A DNA stretch of 64,000 bases from a bacterium (lineage in GTDB: Bacteria > Electryoneota > RPQS01), in NCBI GenBank assembly GCA_016721565.1, contig JADKHW010000003.1, positions 101,379 to 165,378 of the forward strand, given 5' to 3'. Numbering within the stretch: position 1 is the first letter of the stretch; every line of letters begins with the position of its first letter. Shown here piece after piece: positions 35,378-43,581 of the stretch. The notes beneath the pieces are model-generated. The model did not search any database, was not told the origin of the DNA, and saw only the letters and a program-made list of their open reading frames with translations. The position numbers were made by a program, and so were the translations under genes.

Positions 35378-37178
35378 GTGCGACCTGCTGTAAGCGATCC
35401 TGAAATGTAATCACGGTCTTCGCGATTAAGCTCTGATTGCATGACAAACTGCCCCGTTGCGCTCACAAACCACACTTGCGACAACCAAGATAGCCGTGTA
35501 ATGGGTCCCCATGATTCAATATCAAGCACACGCCGGGGATCGCCTTCCAATTCAAAACGATCGCTCTTTCTGTGACCATATGCCGCGCCTAAACCGACAT
35601 CCGAGTTTTCAGAAAGGGTGCGCATGATCATGCACGATGAACTGAATACGTCCGTTTGATCGCTGCGCTCTTCTTCAAATTGCTCCCAAAATAATCGGCC
35701 CAACTCTTCGCGTGATACCTCGCCTCTCAAGACGAATGTCCACTTGTCCTGCACTTGAAACGCGACACTGTCACCAAGTGCTACTCGGCGAAAGACCGTT
35801 GAACGGACTTGTCGAGGATTCAGTTCGAAATCGTAAGCCTGATAGTTTGCACTAATGCGAAACTCAGGAATGTGCATGACAAACTGATTCGGTCGGTGTA
35901 CAAATCTCGTCGTTAGGAGCAGCAATCTCGTCCAGCGATTATTTGCGCTGTTTCGGCCGTAAATGTAAACGAGATGATTTAGGTCAGCAAGGGCCTGCAC
36001 ATCAATCGCGAATGCTCCATTTAGTTTACGGCTACCTCCAGCTTCCAAGCGCCATGCAAGTTCATCACGATCATCGAAATTCTGATCCGAGCGCGTATCT
36101 AGCGTATACTTGCCGAACGCTGCGCGCGCGTGCAATGCAGTTTGCTGCACGGTTGTCTGACCGCGCAACGCAATCTCCGTTTTCTGCCCGCTCAAGATTT
36201 CACCGCGAACAGATTGTGTGGCATTGCGAAGACCAACTGACAGAATCCCAGAGTGTTGGTTGTGACTGAGCGCAAGCTCTGCCTTGATGCCGGATTCGAG
36301 TTCTTCGAGACGAGAGCTGCTACCGCGCTGGTCATTTATACGCGTGTCAAGATAGCGCAAATCTCCCGTGCCACGTAGAACCGCACCTTGTGCAAGTTCG
36401 TAGTCGAGGCCGTCAGAAAACCTAAGCGTGCGCTCTTCACGAAGTTGGGAAGGGATTTCTGCAGCGGTTAAGACTTCGCGGCGCGTCCAACCTAAAGCAA
36501 GATCGGCCTGATTTGAAGCGACACCATAGTCCTGACGCAGATTATAGTTAAGTCCCACATCACTGCCGACACGATCCCCAGGAGCCTCGTATTCGAACCG
36601 CGCTTCAGCTTCGTGCGTGGATTGTGGCGAAGCGAAAAGCCTGAAGTCGCCGTGATTCCACGAACCAAATCCGGCATCGGTTTGATTCACTCGCGAATCC
36701 GCCACCAACCCAATGCTGTGTGTGGACTTTAGCAATCGATTCCAACGAACTGACGGACCGACTCCTGCTCGTACAAGATGCGAACGGTTCTCTTGCGCAA
36801 AAGAGAGCGCGTCACTGCGCGGACGATCCACATAGTGCTGTCCACTCGCCGCGCCCCATAGGCCAAATCGCGCGTTGTAATTTCGCAATGCGGACAGATT
36901 CCAACGCACGTCGTGACGCAAACGGCCTTCGGTCGTTTGGCCTCGCGACAAACCCGTAATCCAATCTGTATTGAAATAAGTGCGGGTGTGCGTGGGAGCG
37001 ATAAGTCAAAGCGCGCCGTACCAAGCCAACGTGTCAATTCCGCTCCCTCCTCCCAACGCACGGCGACGCTGTCGCACAACGATTCAGTCGGCGGCGGTGC
37101 AGGAGCAACGGCACGGACACTCTGAATAAGTGCAGTGCAAGCGAATAGAAGTATAAAAGTTTGGAGATGTGAGCGCAT
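35371..37178 (-). CDS. Probable outer-membrane beta-barrel protein (apparent frameshift)
   Basis: The gene starts with a signal peptide (MRSHLQTFILLFACTALIQS, then VRA) at 37178 and continues in a second frame to 35371, about 600 residues. The body is rich in alternating polar/hydrophobic strands with many Arg, Gln and aromatic residues and no membrane helices, as in outer-membrane barrels; I cannot name the family. The first frame departs from sense after RFDLSLP. One extra C in CCC (plus-strand GGG at 36994-36996) continues it as THTRTYFNTDWITGLSRGQT. The clpX terminator's T-run ends next to the ATG. Exact function unknown. Confidence 0.65.
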
Positions 37179-37217
37179 AAAAAAAGCGGCGCGACAACTC
37201 ACAAGGGTCGTCACGCC
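37179..37217 (-). terminator. Intrinsic terminator downstream of clpX
   Basis: On the minus strand GGCGTGACGAC and GTTGTCGCGCC form an 11-base stem with two G-T pairs and the loop CCTTGTGA, followed by GC and seven T bases (37185-37179). It ends the tig-clpP-clpX transcript. The T-run directly abuts the start codon of the next minus-strand gene. Confidence 0.8.
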
Positions 37218-37243
37218 GAGGGGGAACTCAGTCGTAGAAGAGG

Positions 37244-38479
37244 CTACGCGCTCTTCTTTTTCAGCTCGACGAAACGCGCAGGCTTTTTGTCAACAACAGT
37301 GTCAGCGCCAACAATAACTTCGCCAACATCTTTGCGACTGGGGATATCGAAAAACGCGTCCATTAGCGTTTCTTCAGCGATGGCTCGCAATGCGCGCGCA
37401 CCTGTCTTGCGGCGGCGGGCCTCACGAATTATCGCAAGAAGCGCGTCTTGCTCAAACGTTAGCTTGACACCTTCCATCTCAAACAACCGCGTGTACTGCT
37501 TCACCAGCGCGTTGCGCGGTTCGAGCAGTATCCGCATCATCGCTTCATCAGAAAGCGGTTCGAGCACAGAGACAACCGGCAGACGGCCAATCAACTCGGG
37601 AATCAAGCCGTAAGCATTTAAGTCTTCAAAGCTGACACGCTTGACGACATATTCGTTAGAGGTGTCTTCAGGAATGTACCCCGCGCCAAACCCCATCGGA
37701 TATTTTGACACGCGGCTGCGGACAATCTTCTCAAGGCCTTCAAACGCACCACCCAGAATAAACATAATGTTCTTCGTGTTCATCTGAATGAACTTCTGTT
37801 CGGGATGCTTGCGGCCGCCCTGAGGAGGAAGATTGGCAACTGTGCCTTCGAGAATCTTCAGTAGGGCTTGTTGCACACCTTCACCTGACACATCGCGGGT
37901 AATCGACATGTTCGGATCTTTGCGCGCGATCTTGTCAATCTCATCAATGTAGATGATGCCCATCTCCGCCCGTGTTACGTCGTAGTCCGAATTCTGCAAC
38001 AGACGCACGAGCACATTCTCAACATCTTCACCAACATAACCTGCTTCAGTCAGCGTCGTGGCATCGGCAATCGCAAACGGCACATGAAGGAATCGCGCCA
38101 TCGTTTGAGCAAGCAGAGTTTTACCTGTGCCAGTCGGGCCGACGAGCAGAATGTTCGACTTCTCAATTTCCACATCTGAGGCTTGATCCGCACTCGCAAT
38201 GCGCTTGTAGTGGTTATACACCGCTACGGAAATTTTGCGCTTGGCATCATCCTGCCCGATGATATACTCATCAAGCTTGCGCTTCATTTCGTGTGGAGTC
38301 GGAAACTCAGACAGGTTGATACTCTTTCGGCCGGCCCGAGACATCGCGACAATCTGGTGCGCGTGCTCGACGCAAACATCACAGATGGCGATACCGTCTT
38401 GATGTTTAATCAGCGTTGCAACCTGATTTTCAGTACGTCCACAAAACGAACAGACTTGCTCAAGGCGTTGATCTGTCAC
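37244..38479 (-). CDS. clpX: ClpX, ATPase subunit of the Clp protease
   Basis: Unfolds tagged proteins and feeds them to ClpP. The 411 residues contain the N-terminal zinc-binding domain (CSFCGRTENQ, CDVCVEHAHQ, four Cys), Walker A LLVGPTGTGKTLLAQT, the pore loop GYVGEDVEN, Walker B GIIYIDEIDKIARK, GEGVQQALLKILEG, SRVSKYPMGFGAGY (near the ClpP-contacting IGF loop, which reads MGF here) and sensor II GARALRAI. It follows clpP by 12 bases. Confidence 0.97.
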   Translation of the reverse strand: MTDQRLEQVCSFCGRTENQVATLIKHQDGIAICDVCVEHAHQIVAMSRAGRKSINLSEFPTPHEMKRKLDEYIIGQDDAKRKISVAVYNHYKRIASADQASDVEIEKSNILLVGPTGTGKTLLAQTMARFLHVPFAIADATTLTEAGYVGEDVENVLVRLLQNSDYDVTRAEMGIIYIDEIDKIARKDPNMSITRDVSGEGVQQALLKILEGTVANLPPQGGRKHPEQKFIQMNTKNIMFILGGAFEGLEKIVRSRVSKYPMGFGAGYIPEDTSNEYVVKRVSFEDLNAYGLIPELIGRLPVVSVLEPLSDEAMMRILLEPRNALVKQYTRLFEMEGVKLTFEQDALLAIIREARRRKTGARALRAIAEETLMDAFFDIPSRKDVGEVIVGADTVVDKKPARFVELKKKSA

Positions 38480-38491
38480 TGCATCAATCCT

Positions 38492-39118
38492 TTACTTGGC
38501 GCCGTTGAGGTGGCGGGGGAAAATAATCTCATCCACAATACCGTACTCCTTCGCGTCGGAGGCCGACATGAAGTAATTGCGGTCGGTGTCCTGCTCAATT
38601 CTCTCGATGGGCTTACCAGTGTGATATGCGAGCAGTTCGTTAAGCTGTGCGCGCATCTTGAGAATTTCGCGAGCCATGATATCAATGTCAGACGCCTGTC
38701 CTTGCGCACCACCGAGCGGCTGATGAATCATCACTCGCGCGTTGGGAAGAATGCTGCGTTTGCCTTTAGCACCGGCCGCAAGCAGGAACGCACCCATCGA
38801 TGCGGCTTGACCAATGCAAATCGTAGCCACGTCGGGCTTGATGTGCTGCATTGTGTCATAGATCGCCAAGCCGGCCGTAACAACGCCGCCGGGGCTGTTG
38901 ATGTACAAGCTGATATCCTTATCAGGATCTTCAGCGGCTAAAAAAATCAACTGAGCAATAATCAAACTGGCGATGTGATCGTCAATCGGAGTGCTCAGAA
39001 TAATAATGCGTTCTTTGAGCAGCCGGGAATAGATATCGAACGCGCGTTCACCGCGGCCCGTCTGCTCGACTACCATGGGGACTAATGCCATGGAATGCTT
39101 ATCTCCTGTTTCGGACAT
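38492..39118 (-). CDS. clpP: ClpP, ATP-dependent protease proteolytic subunit (Asn at triad Asp position)
   Basis: The tetradecameric serine peptidase partner of ClpX. The 208 residues align without gaps to canonical ClpP: YINSPGGVVTAGLAIYDTMQ (oxyanion region), catalytic Ser 107 in GQAASMG, His 132 in MIHQPLGGAQGQASDI. The third triad residue lies 49 after the His in ClpP, normally the second Asp of DTDRD. Here the codon is AAT and the sequence DTDRNYFMSA, so Asn 181 occupies it. The gene lies between tig and clpX, the classical order. Confidence 0.96.
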   Translation of the reverse strand: MSETGDKHSMALVPMVVEQTGRGERAFDIYSRLLKERIIILSTPIDDHIASLIIAQLIFLAAEDPDKDISLYINSPGGVVTAGLAIYDTMQHIKPDVATICIGQAASMGAFLLAAGAKGKRSILPNARVMIHQPLGGAQGQASDIDIMAREILKMRAQLNELLAYHTGKPIERIEQDTDRNYFMSASDAKEYGIVDEIIFPRHLNGAK

Positions 39119-39123
39119 TGTGT

Positions 39124-40449
39124 TTAGACTGTGATGATTTTGGACGGTTCAGTCCGGCCCTCAAACTCAGCCAATCCAATTGGAATACGATTGAGCTTGA
39201 CCGTGCTTTCGAGGTAGTTCAAGACCTTGCGCTCTTGCAGGTCGTCACCGACTTGCTGCATTTGATCAGGGCTCAGACGCTTGCGGAAGTCTTCAACCAG
39301 CTCATCTTCGAGCGTGGCGAGATTCGCGAGTTCCTGATCCATCTCATCTTTGGTCGTGCGCAGATCGAAATTCTGAATCATGGTATTGCGCAAAAGATAC
39401 CAGCGTAATGTCCAGATCGCGGACGGCCTATATTCTTCGCGGAATTTCTTTAGCGCATCTTCATCGGGCTTGCCCTTTGAATTTCGCGTGGCTTCTTCAG
39501 CCATACGATCAAGGTAATTGTCCAGCATGCGCGGCGGAACCTGAAACTCTGAACGTTTCATCAGTTCATCGGCAAGTGTGCGGAACATCTGCTGGCGCGC
39601 TGAGTGTCCAGCGCGAGCTTCGATATACTTGCGCATATCACGGCGCAAATCTTCGAGCGTATCAAGATTAGGATTGACCGATTTGGCGAACTCATCATCC
39701 AGTTCGGGCAGTTCCTTTTGCTGGATATTGCGAATGGTCAATTCGGCACGGAGCGGCTTGGCACCGGAGTGGTCATTGCGCTGGAAGACAACTGTTGCCG
39801 TCTGATCGCACGCCACACCAAGAACCTTAGAAGCAAACTCCTCGCCAAACTGGTGGCGGCTCATGTCAATCGTGACATCTTTCTGCACATGACCAATGAT
39901 CGGCACGCCCGTTTCATCAAGTTCCTGCATGTCAAAGGTAATCACCGAATGCATATCCACCGGATTCTCAGAGGGGACTAACACAGCCTGAGACTCGCGC
40001 AGACTTTCGATAGCCGTGTCAATATCCTCGTCTCCGGCTTGCGGCTCTTTCAGCTCAACTTCGACTTCAGAAAGCTCAGGCAGTGCAATCTCAGGCAAAA
40101 CCTCAACGATCACACGAAAGGTCAGGGGCTGGCCTGGCTCAAAAGCAATATCGCGCATTTCCCCAGGAGAAATTGGATAGAGCTTTTGCTGGTCCAAGGC
40201 GTCGCGGTACGCCTCCTGCAGGACGCGCTGAACGGTGTCCTCAGTAACTGCTGGGCCAAACTTCTGGACTAGAATGTTACGGGGAACCTTACCGGGCCGG
40301 AAGCCGGGTAGCTTGGCCTGCGCCATGACTGCGGCAAGATTGCGCTCCAACTCGTTCTTCATGAACTCGGCTGGAACCGCCACCTTTAGCTCAATCTCTA
40401 CATCGTTAAGCTTATTATTTTCTACACTTATATCCAAAACGGCCTCCAA
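39124..40449 (-). CDS. tig: Trigger factor
   Basis: Ribosome-bound chaperone at the nascent-chain exit. The 441 residues have the ribosome-docking loop with LPGFRPGKVPRNILVQKFG (signature GFRxGKxP), a central FKBP-like domain (about 150-240; VITFDMQEL, FGEEFASKVLGV), and a long helical C-terminal part. It lies downstream of tRNA-Leu and six bases before clpP, giving the widespread tig-clpP-clpX order. The same transcript may include the tRNA, which has its own promoter. Confidence 0.95.
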   Translation of the reverse strand: MEAVLDISVENNKLNDVEIELKVAVPAEFMKNELERNLAAVMAQAKLPGFRPGKVPRNILVQKFGPAVTEDTVQRVLQEAYRDALDQQKLYPISPGEMRDIAFEPGQPLTFRVIVEVLPEIALPELSEVEVELKEPQAGDEDIDTAIESLRESQAVLVPSENPVDMHSVITFDMQELDETGVPIIGHVQKDVTIDMSRHQFGEEFASKVLGVACDQTATVVFQRNDHSGAKPLRAELTIRNIQQKELPELDDEFAKSVNPNLDTLEDLRRDMRKYIEARAGHSARQQMFRTLADELMKRSEFQVPPRMLDNYLDRMAEEATRNSKGKPDEDALKKFREEYRPSAIWTLRWYLLRNTMIQNFDLRTTKDEMDQELANLATLEDELVEDFRKRLSPDQMQQVGDDLQERKVLNYLESTVKLNRIPIGLAEFEGRTEPSKIITV

Positions 40450-40460
40450 CAGGGATTTTG

Positions 40461-40544
40461 TGCGAAAGGGGGGACTCGAACCCCCACATCCTTCCGGATA
40501 CCAGAGCCTAAATCTGGCGCGTCTGCCAATTCCGCCACTCTCGC
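40461..40544 (-). tRNA. tRNA-Leu (anticodon TAG)
   Basis: An 84-base class II tRNA. Acceptor GCGAGAG pairs with CTTTCGC (one G-T), the anticodon stem CCAGA/TCTGG carries the loop TTTAGGC giving TAG, and the long variable arm TATCCGGAAGGATG and T arm GGGGG-TTCGAGT-CCCCC are typical of leucine tRNAs. Discriminator A; CCA is not encoded. It stands immediately upstream of tig. Confidence 0.95.
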
Positions 40545-40556
40545 GCCTAAAACACC

Positions 40557-40585
40557 AAAATACAAATTCATAAGCGAATTATCAA
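40557..40585 (-). promoter_or_regulatory. Promoter of tRNA-Leu (and possibly tig-clpPX)
   Basis: On the minus strand a -35 TTGATA (40585-40580) and -10 TATTTT (40562-40557) are separated by 17 bases. Transcription would start around 40550, some six bases before the mature tRNA 5' end. Confidence 0.65.
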
Positions 40586-40687
40586 GCGAGACCAAAAGCC
40601 GTACAGGCCGGGTCAGGGAAGATTCTTCCTTTACTATGCGGCCAAAGTTCGCTACATTTGCGGATTCGTGATTATACTGAATCCTCT

Positions 40688-41842
40688 ATGAACGCAAAAT
40701 TAGCTATTCTGTTCCTGACGATATTTGTTGATCTGCTCGGTTTCGGGCTGATTATTCCGGCGTTGCCATTCTATGCAGAGAGTTTCGGGGCAAGTTACAT
40801 AACGATTGGACTGCTATCAGCATCCTATTCGTTGATGCACTTCTTGTTTTCGCCGTTGTGGGGAAGGTTGTCGGATCGCATTGGCAGACGGCCTGTAATG
40901 TTAATCGGGTTAGCAGGATCTGCTTTGGCATTCTTGATGTTCGGTTTGTCGTCAACCTTGGTCATGCTCTTCGCTGCCCGCATCTTGGCTGGCATCTTAT
41001 CGAGTGCAACTCTCCCGACAGCGCAAGCCTACATTGCCGACACAACCTCGCCTGAGGATCGCGCCAAAGGCATGGGCTTGATTGGGGCTGCGTTTGGAAT
41101 GGGCTTTATTTTCGGTCCGGCATTAGGCGGCATTCTCACGAAGTATGGCTACGGTTTTCCCGCATTAGTTGCAGCGGGACTTTCCACTATAAACTTCTTT
41201 TGGGCATTGTGGAAACTACCCGAAACGTTGACCAACAAGTCTGACGAGAGTCAACGCAAGATGCTCTCACCGGATGCCTTGAAGTTCATCTTCTCCACCC
41301 CGGTGCTGGCTGTATTGATCGGGATATTCTTTGTGCAAGTGTATGCTTTCTCGCAGATGGAAGCGACATTCGCGCTCTTCTCTGAACATCGTCTTGGCCT
41401 TGATGCTGAACACGTTGGCTGGATTCTCGCCGAAGTGGGAATTATCTCAGCAATCATTCAAGGCGGATTGATGGGCAGATTAGTGCGAGCTTACGGCGAA
41501 GCTAAGCTTGCCCATATTGGTCTTGTGTTGATGGCAATTGGTTTGTTTGTTATCGGTTTTGTGCGCACAACTCCACAGATGATTGCCGCAGTGCCGTTAT
41601 TGGCGATTGGCTCAGCGCTGATGAATCCAACCATCAATTCGCTTATTTCGAAATCCGCTCCGCCTGATAAACAAGGATTGACCATGGGAACCGCGCAATC
41701 CCTCGGTGCTCTCGCGCGAGTGTTCGGCCCACCAAGCGGAACAGGGTTGTTTCAACTCTTCGGCCCATCGGCTCCATATTTTGTCGGTGGATTGTTGATT
41801 GCATCGGTGTCGTGGATTCGCATAGGAAAGAAGACAACGTAA
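40688..41842 (+). CDS. MFS transporter, TetA/Bcr-like drug:H+ antiporter family
   Basis: An inner-membrane major facilitator with 12 predicted segments in 384 residues. The family motifs are FVDLLGFGLIIPALPFYAE at the start, the loop 2-3 motif A as GRLSDRIGRRPVML, and motif C-like GAAFGMGFIFGPALGG in segment 5, characteristic of 12-segment multidrug and tetracycline exporters. The substrate is not predictable. The ATG at 40688 is used; a TTG 30 bases earlier is in frame. A TATACT box at 40673-40678 would give a very short leader. It ends at a bidirectional terminator. Confidence 0.9.
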   Translation: MNAKLAILFLTIFVDLLGFGLIIPALPFYAESFGASYITIGLLSASYSLMHFLFSPLWGRLSDRIGRRPVMLIGLAGSALAFLMFGLSSTLVMLFAARILAGILSSATLPTAQAYIADTTSPEDRAKGMGLIGAAFGMGFIFGPALGGILTKYGYGFPALVAAGLSTINFFWALWKLPETLTNKSDESQRKMLSPDALKFIFSTPVLAVLIGIFFVQVYAFSQMEATFALFSEHRLGLDAEHVGWILAEVGIISAIIQGGLMGRLVRAYGEAKLAHIGLVLMAIGLFVIGFVRTTPQMIAAVPLLAIGSALMNPTINSLISKSAPPDKQGLTMGTAQSLGALARVFGPPSGTGLFQLFGPSAPYFVGGLLIASVSWIRIGKKTT

Positions 41843-41862
41843 CCCAAACCATGCCATATTGA

Positions 41863-41888
41863 AAAAGGCCCGGATGTCCGGGCCTTTT
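41863..41888. terminator. Bidirectional terminator between MFS gene and fbp
   Basis: AAAAGGCCCGGA and its complement TCCGGGCCTTTT form a symmetric hairpin with A- and T-tracts on both flanks, further followed by CTTTT on the plus strand. It serves the convergent MFS and fbp transcripts. Confidence 0.88.
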
Positions 41889-41909
41889 CTTTTGCAGAAA
41901 GCTACGAAC

Positions 41910-42932
41910 TCAGTGGTCGAATTTGTCAAGGAAGCCGAGCAGTTCATAAACATTGTCTTCCGAACCCACGAACAGCGGCACGCGGTCGTGCAGTCCGGTC
42001 GGAACGACATCAAGAATGGATTGCTTACCATTAGTTGATAAGCCGCCAGCTTGCTCAATCACCATCGACATCGGTGCCGCCTCATAGAGCAAGCGCAATT
42101 TGCCTTTAGGATTCTTTGGATCCTTGAAATCAAGCGGATACATGAAGATTCCGCCGTACAGCAGAGTACGGTGCACGTCAGCAATCATGGAACCGATATA
42201 GCGTAGTGAGTACGGCGTGCCATGCTCATTGTTCGGGGTGATCACATGATCGACATATCTCTTAACGCCCTCACTCCAGTAGTGATAGTTGCCCGTATTA
42301 ATGCTGAAATAAGTTCCTCGTTTCGGGATGCGCATGTCCGGATGTGAAAGCAGAAACTCGCCCAGCGACGGTTCGAGCGTGAAACCGTTGACACCATGAC
42401 CCGTCGTATAAACCATCATCGTCGAACTTCCATAGACGATGTAGCCTGCAACCACCTGCTCGCGGCCAGTTTGTAGTAAATCTGCCTCGGTGCCCGGCGT
42501 GCCTTCAGGAGTCACGCGGCGGTGAATCGAGAAGATTGTGCCGACATTGATATTAGCATCAATATTGGAACTTCCATCAAGCGGATCAAACGCGAGCGTG
42601 TACTTCCCGTAATGAAATTCATTCGGGATCGGAATCATCTTCTCGCGCTCTTCGGAAGCCATGCAGCACAAAACTCCCGCGTGGTCAAACGCACGGTAGA
42701 TCATGTCATTGCTGATCTCATCGAGTTTTTGTACCACTTCGCCTTGAATATTCGTGTGGCCTGCCGCGCCGAGAATATCGGACAGTCCGGCGCTGCGGAC
42801 CTCTTTCGTGATTTGCTTGGCGGCAAAGGCGAGCTGGTGCATCAAGCGCGTCAATTCACCCGTGGCCTCGGGGTGCTTCTCTTGCTGCTCAATAAAATGG
42901 CGCTCAATCGTACAGGTGCGGAGGGAACTCAT
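41910..42932 (-). CDS. fbp: Class I fructose-1,6-bisphosphatase
   Basis: Gluconeogenic hydrolysis of fructose 1,6-bisphosphate. About 340 residues; metal site DPLDGSSNIDANINVGTIFS, GYIVYGSSTMMVYTTG, RYIGSMIADVHRTLLYGGIF and LRLLYEAAPMSMVIEQAGG are class I signatures. I start at the ATG 42932 because GAGG lies six bases before it; an in-frame TTG at 42944 is less likely. It is the last gene of the minus-strand run from the XRE regulator and follows the HAD gene closely. Confidence 0.95.
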   Translation of the reverse strand: MSSLRTCTIERHFIEQQEKHPEATGELTRLMHQLAFAAKQITKEVRSAGLSDILGAAGHTNIQGEVVQKLDEISNDMIYRAFDHAGVLCCMASEEREKMIPIPNEFHYGKYTLAFDPLDGSSNIDANINVGTIFSIHRRVTPEGTPGTEADLLQTGREQVVAGYIVYGSSTMMVYTTGHGVNGFTLEPSLGEFLLSHPDMRIPKRGTYFSINTGNYHYWSEGVKRYVDHVITPNNEHGTPYSLRYIGSMIADVHRTLLYGGIFMYPLDFKDPKNPKGKLRLLYEAAPMSMVIEQAGGLSTNGKQSILDVVPTGLHDRVPLFVGSEDNVYELLGFLDKFDH

Positions 42933-42940
42933 CGTGAACC

Positions 42941-43579
42941 TCAAGAATCCAATAGGGGAAGAAAATCCGCAAAGTTGTGAATGACGTAGTCGGCTTCACT
43001 AAGATATTGCGGAGGAAGTGTTGTGGTAATCGCCACCGTTCTCAGGCCGGCGGCCTTGGCGGATTTAACTCCGAGCGGTGCATTCTCAAATGCCATACAC
43101 TCGAATGCTTTCAAGCCGCTGCGATTTAGAGCGGTTGCATATGGGTCCGGCGCAGGTTTGCCTTTGCCATATTCAGTCGGAGTATAGATGTAACGAAAGA
43201 GTGCGAACTCTTCTGGTGACAATACCGCTTCTATATTGCTGCGAATCGAACCTGTGACGATATCGCAAGCAATATTGCGGCGACCAAGCTCTTTTAGCAA
43301 GTCAACTGCTTCAGGAATCAAACCACTTGGTGCCATTGAGCGGTACAATTTGCGCTTGCGTTCAATTAAATCCGCTTGCTGTTCAGCCGAATAGTCAATT
43401 CCATGCTCAGACAACAGGCGCGAAACCGTATCTTCGGCCTTTTCGCCTTCATTCATCTGCACATAATGATCATCGAGTTCAATGCCGATTTCTCCCAAGA
43501 TGCGCTCCCACGCAATCACATGAGCGGGAATGGAATCAATCAGCGTGCCATCAAAATCAAAGAAAACGGCTTGAATCAT
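42941..43579 (-). CDS. HAD-superfamily sugar-phosphatase / beta-phosphoglucomutase-like protein
   Basis: A 212-residue HAD subfamily IA protein. Motif I FFDFDGTLIDS supplies the nucleophile and acid Asp, motif II is DIVTGSIRSN, the motif III Lys lies in KGKPAPDPY, and motif IV is AFENAPLGVKSAKAAG, where the usual ED reads EN. A helical cap domain lies at about 15-80. The substrate is unknown; phosphatase or mutase is possible. It is two bases after tnaA and next to fbp, which fits a sugar-phosphate role by inference. Confidence 0.85.
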   Translation of the reverse strand: MIQAVFFDFDGTLIDSIPAHVIAWERILGEIGIELDDHYVQMNEGEKAEDTVSRLLSEHGIDYSAEQQADLIERKRKLYRSMAPSGLIPEAVDLLKELGRRNIACDIVTGSIRSNIEAVLSPEEFALFRYIYTPTEYGKGKPAPDPYATALNRSGLKAFECMAFENAPLGVKSAKAAGLRTVAITTTLPPQYLSEADYVIHNFADFLPLLDS

Positions 43580-43581
43580 TA

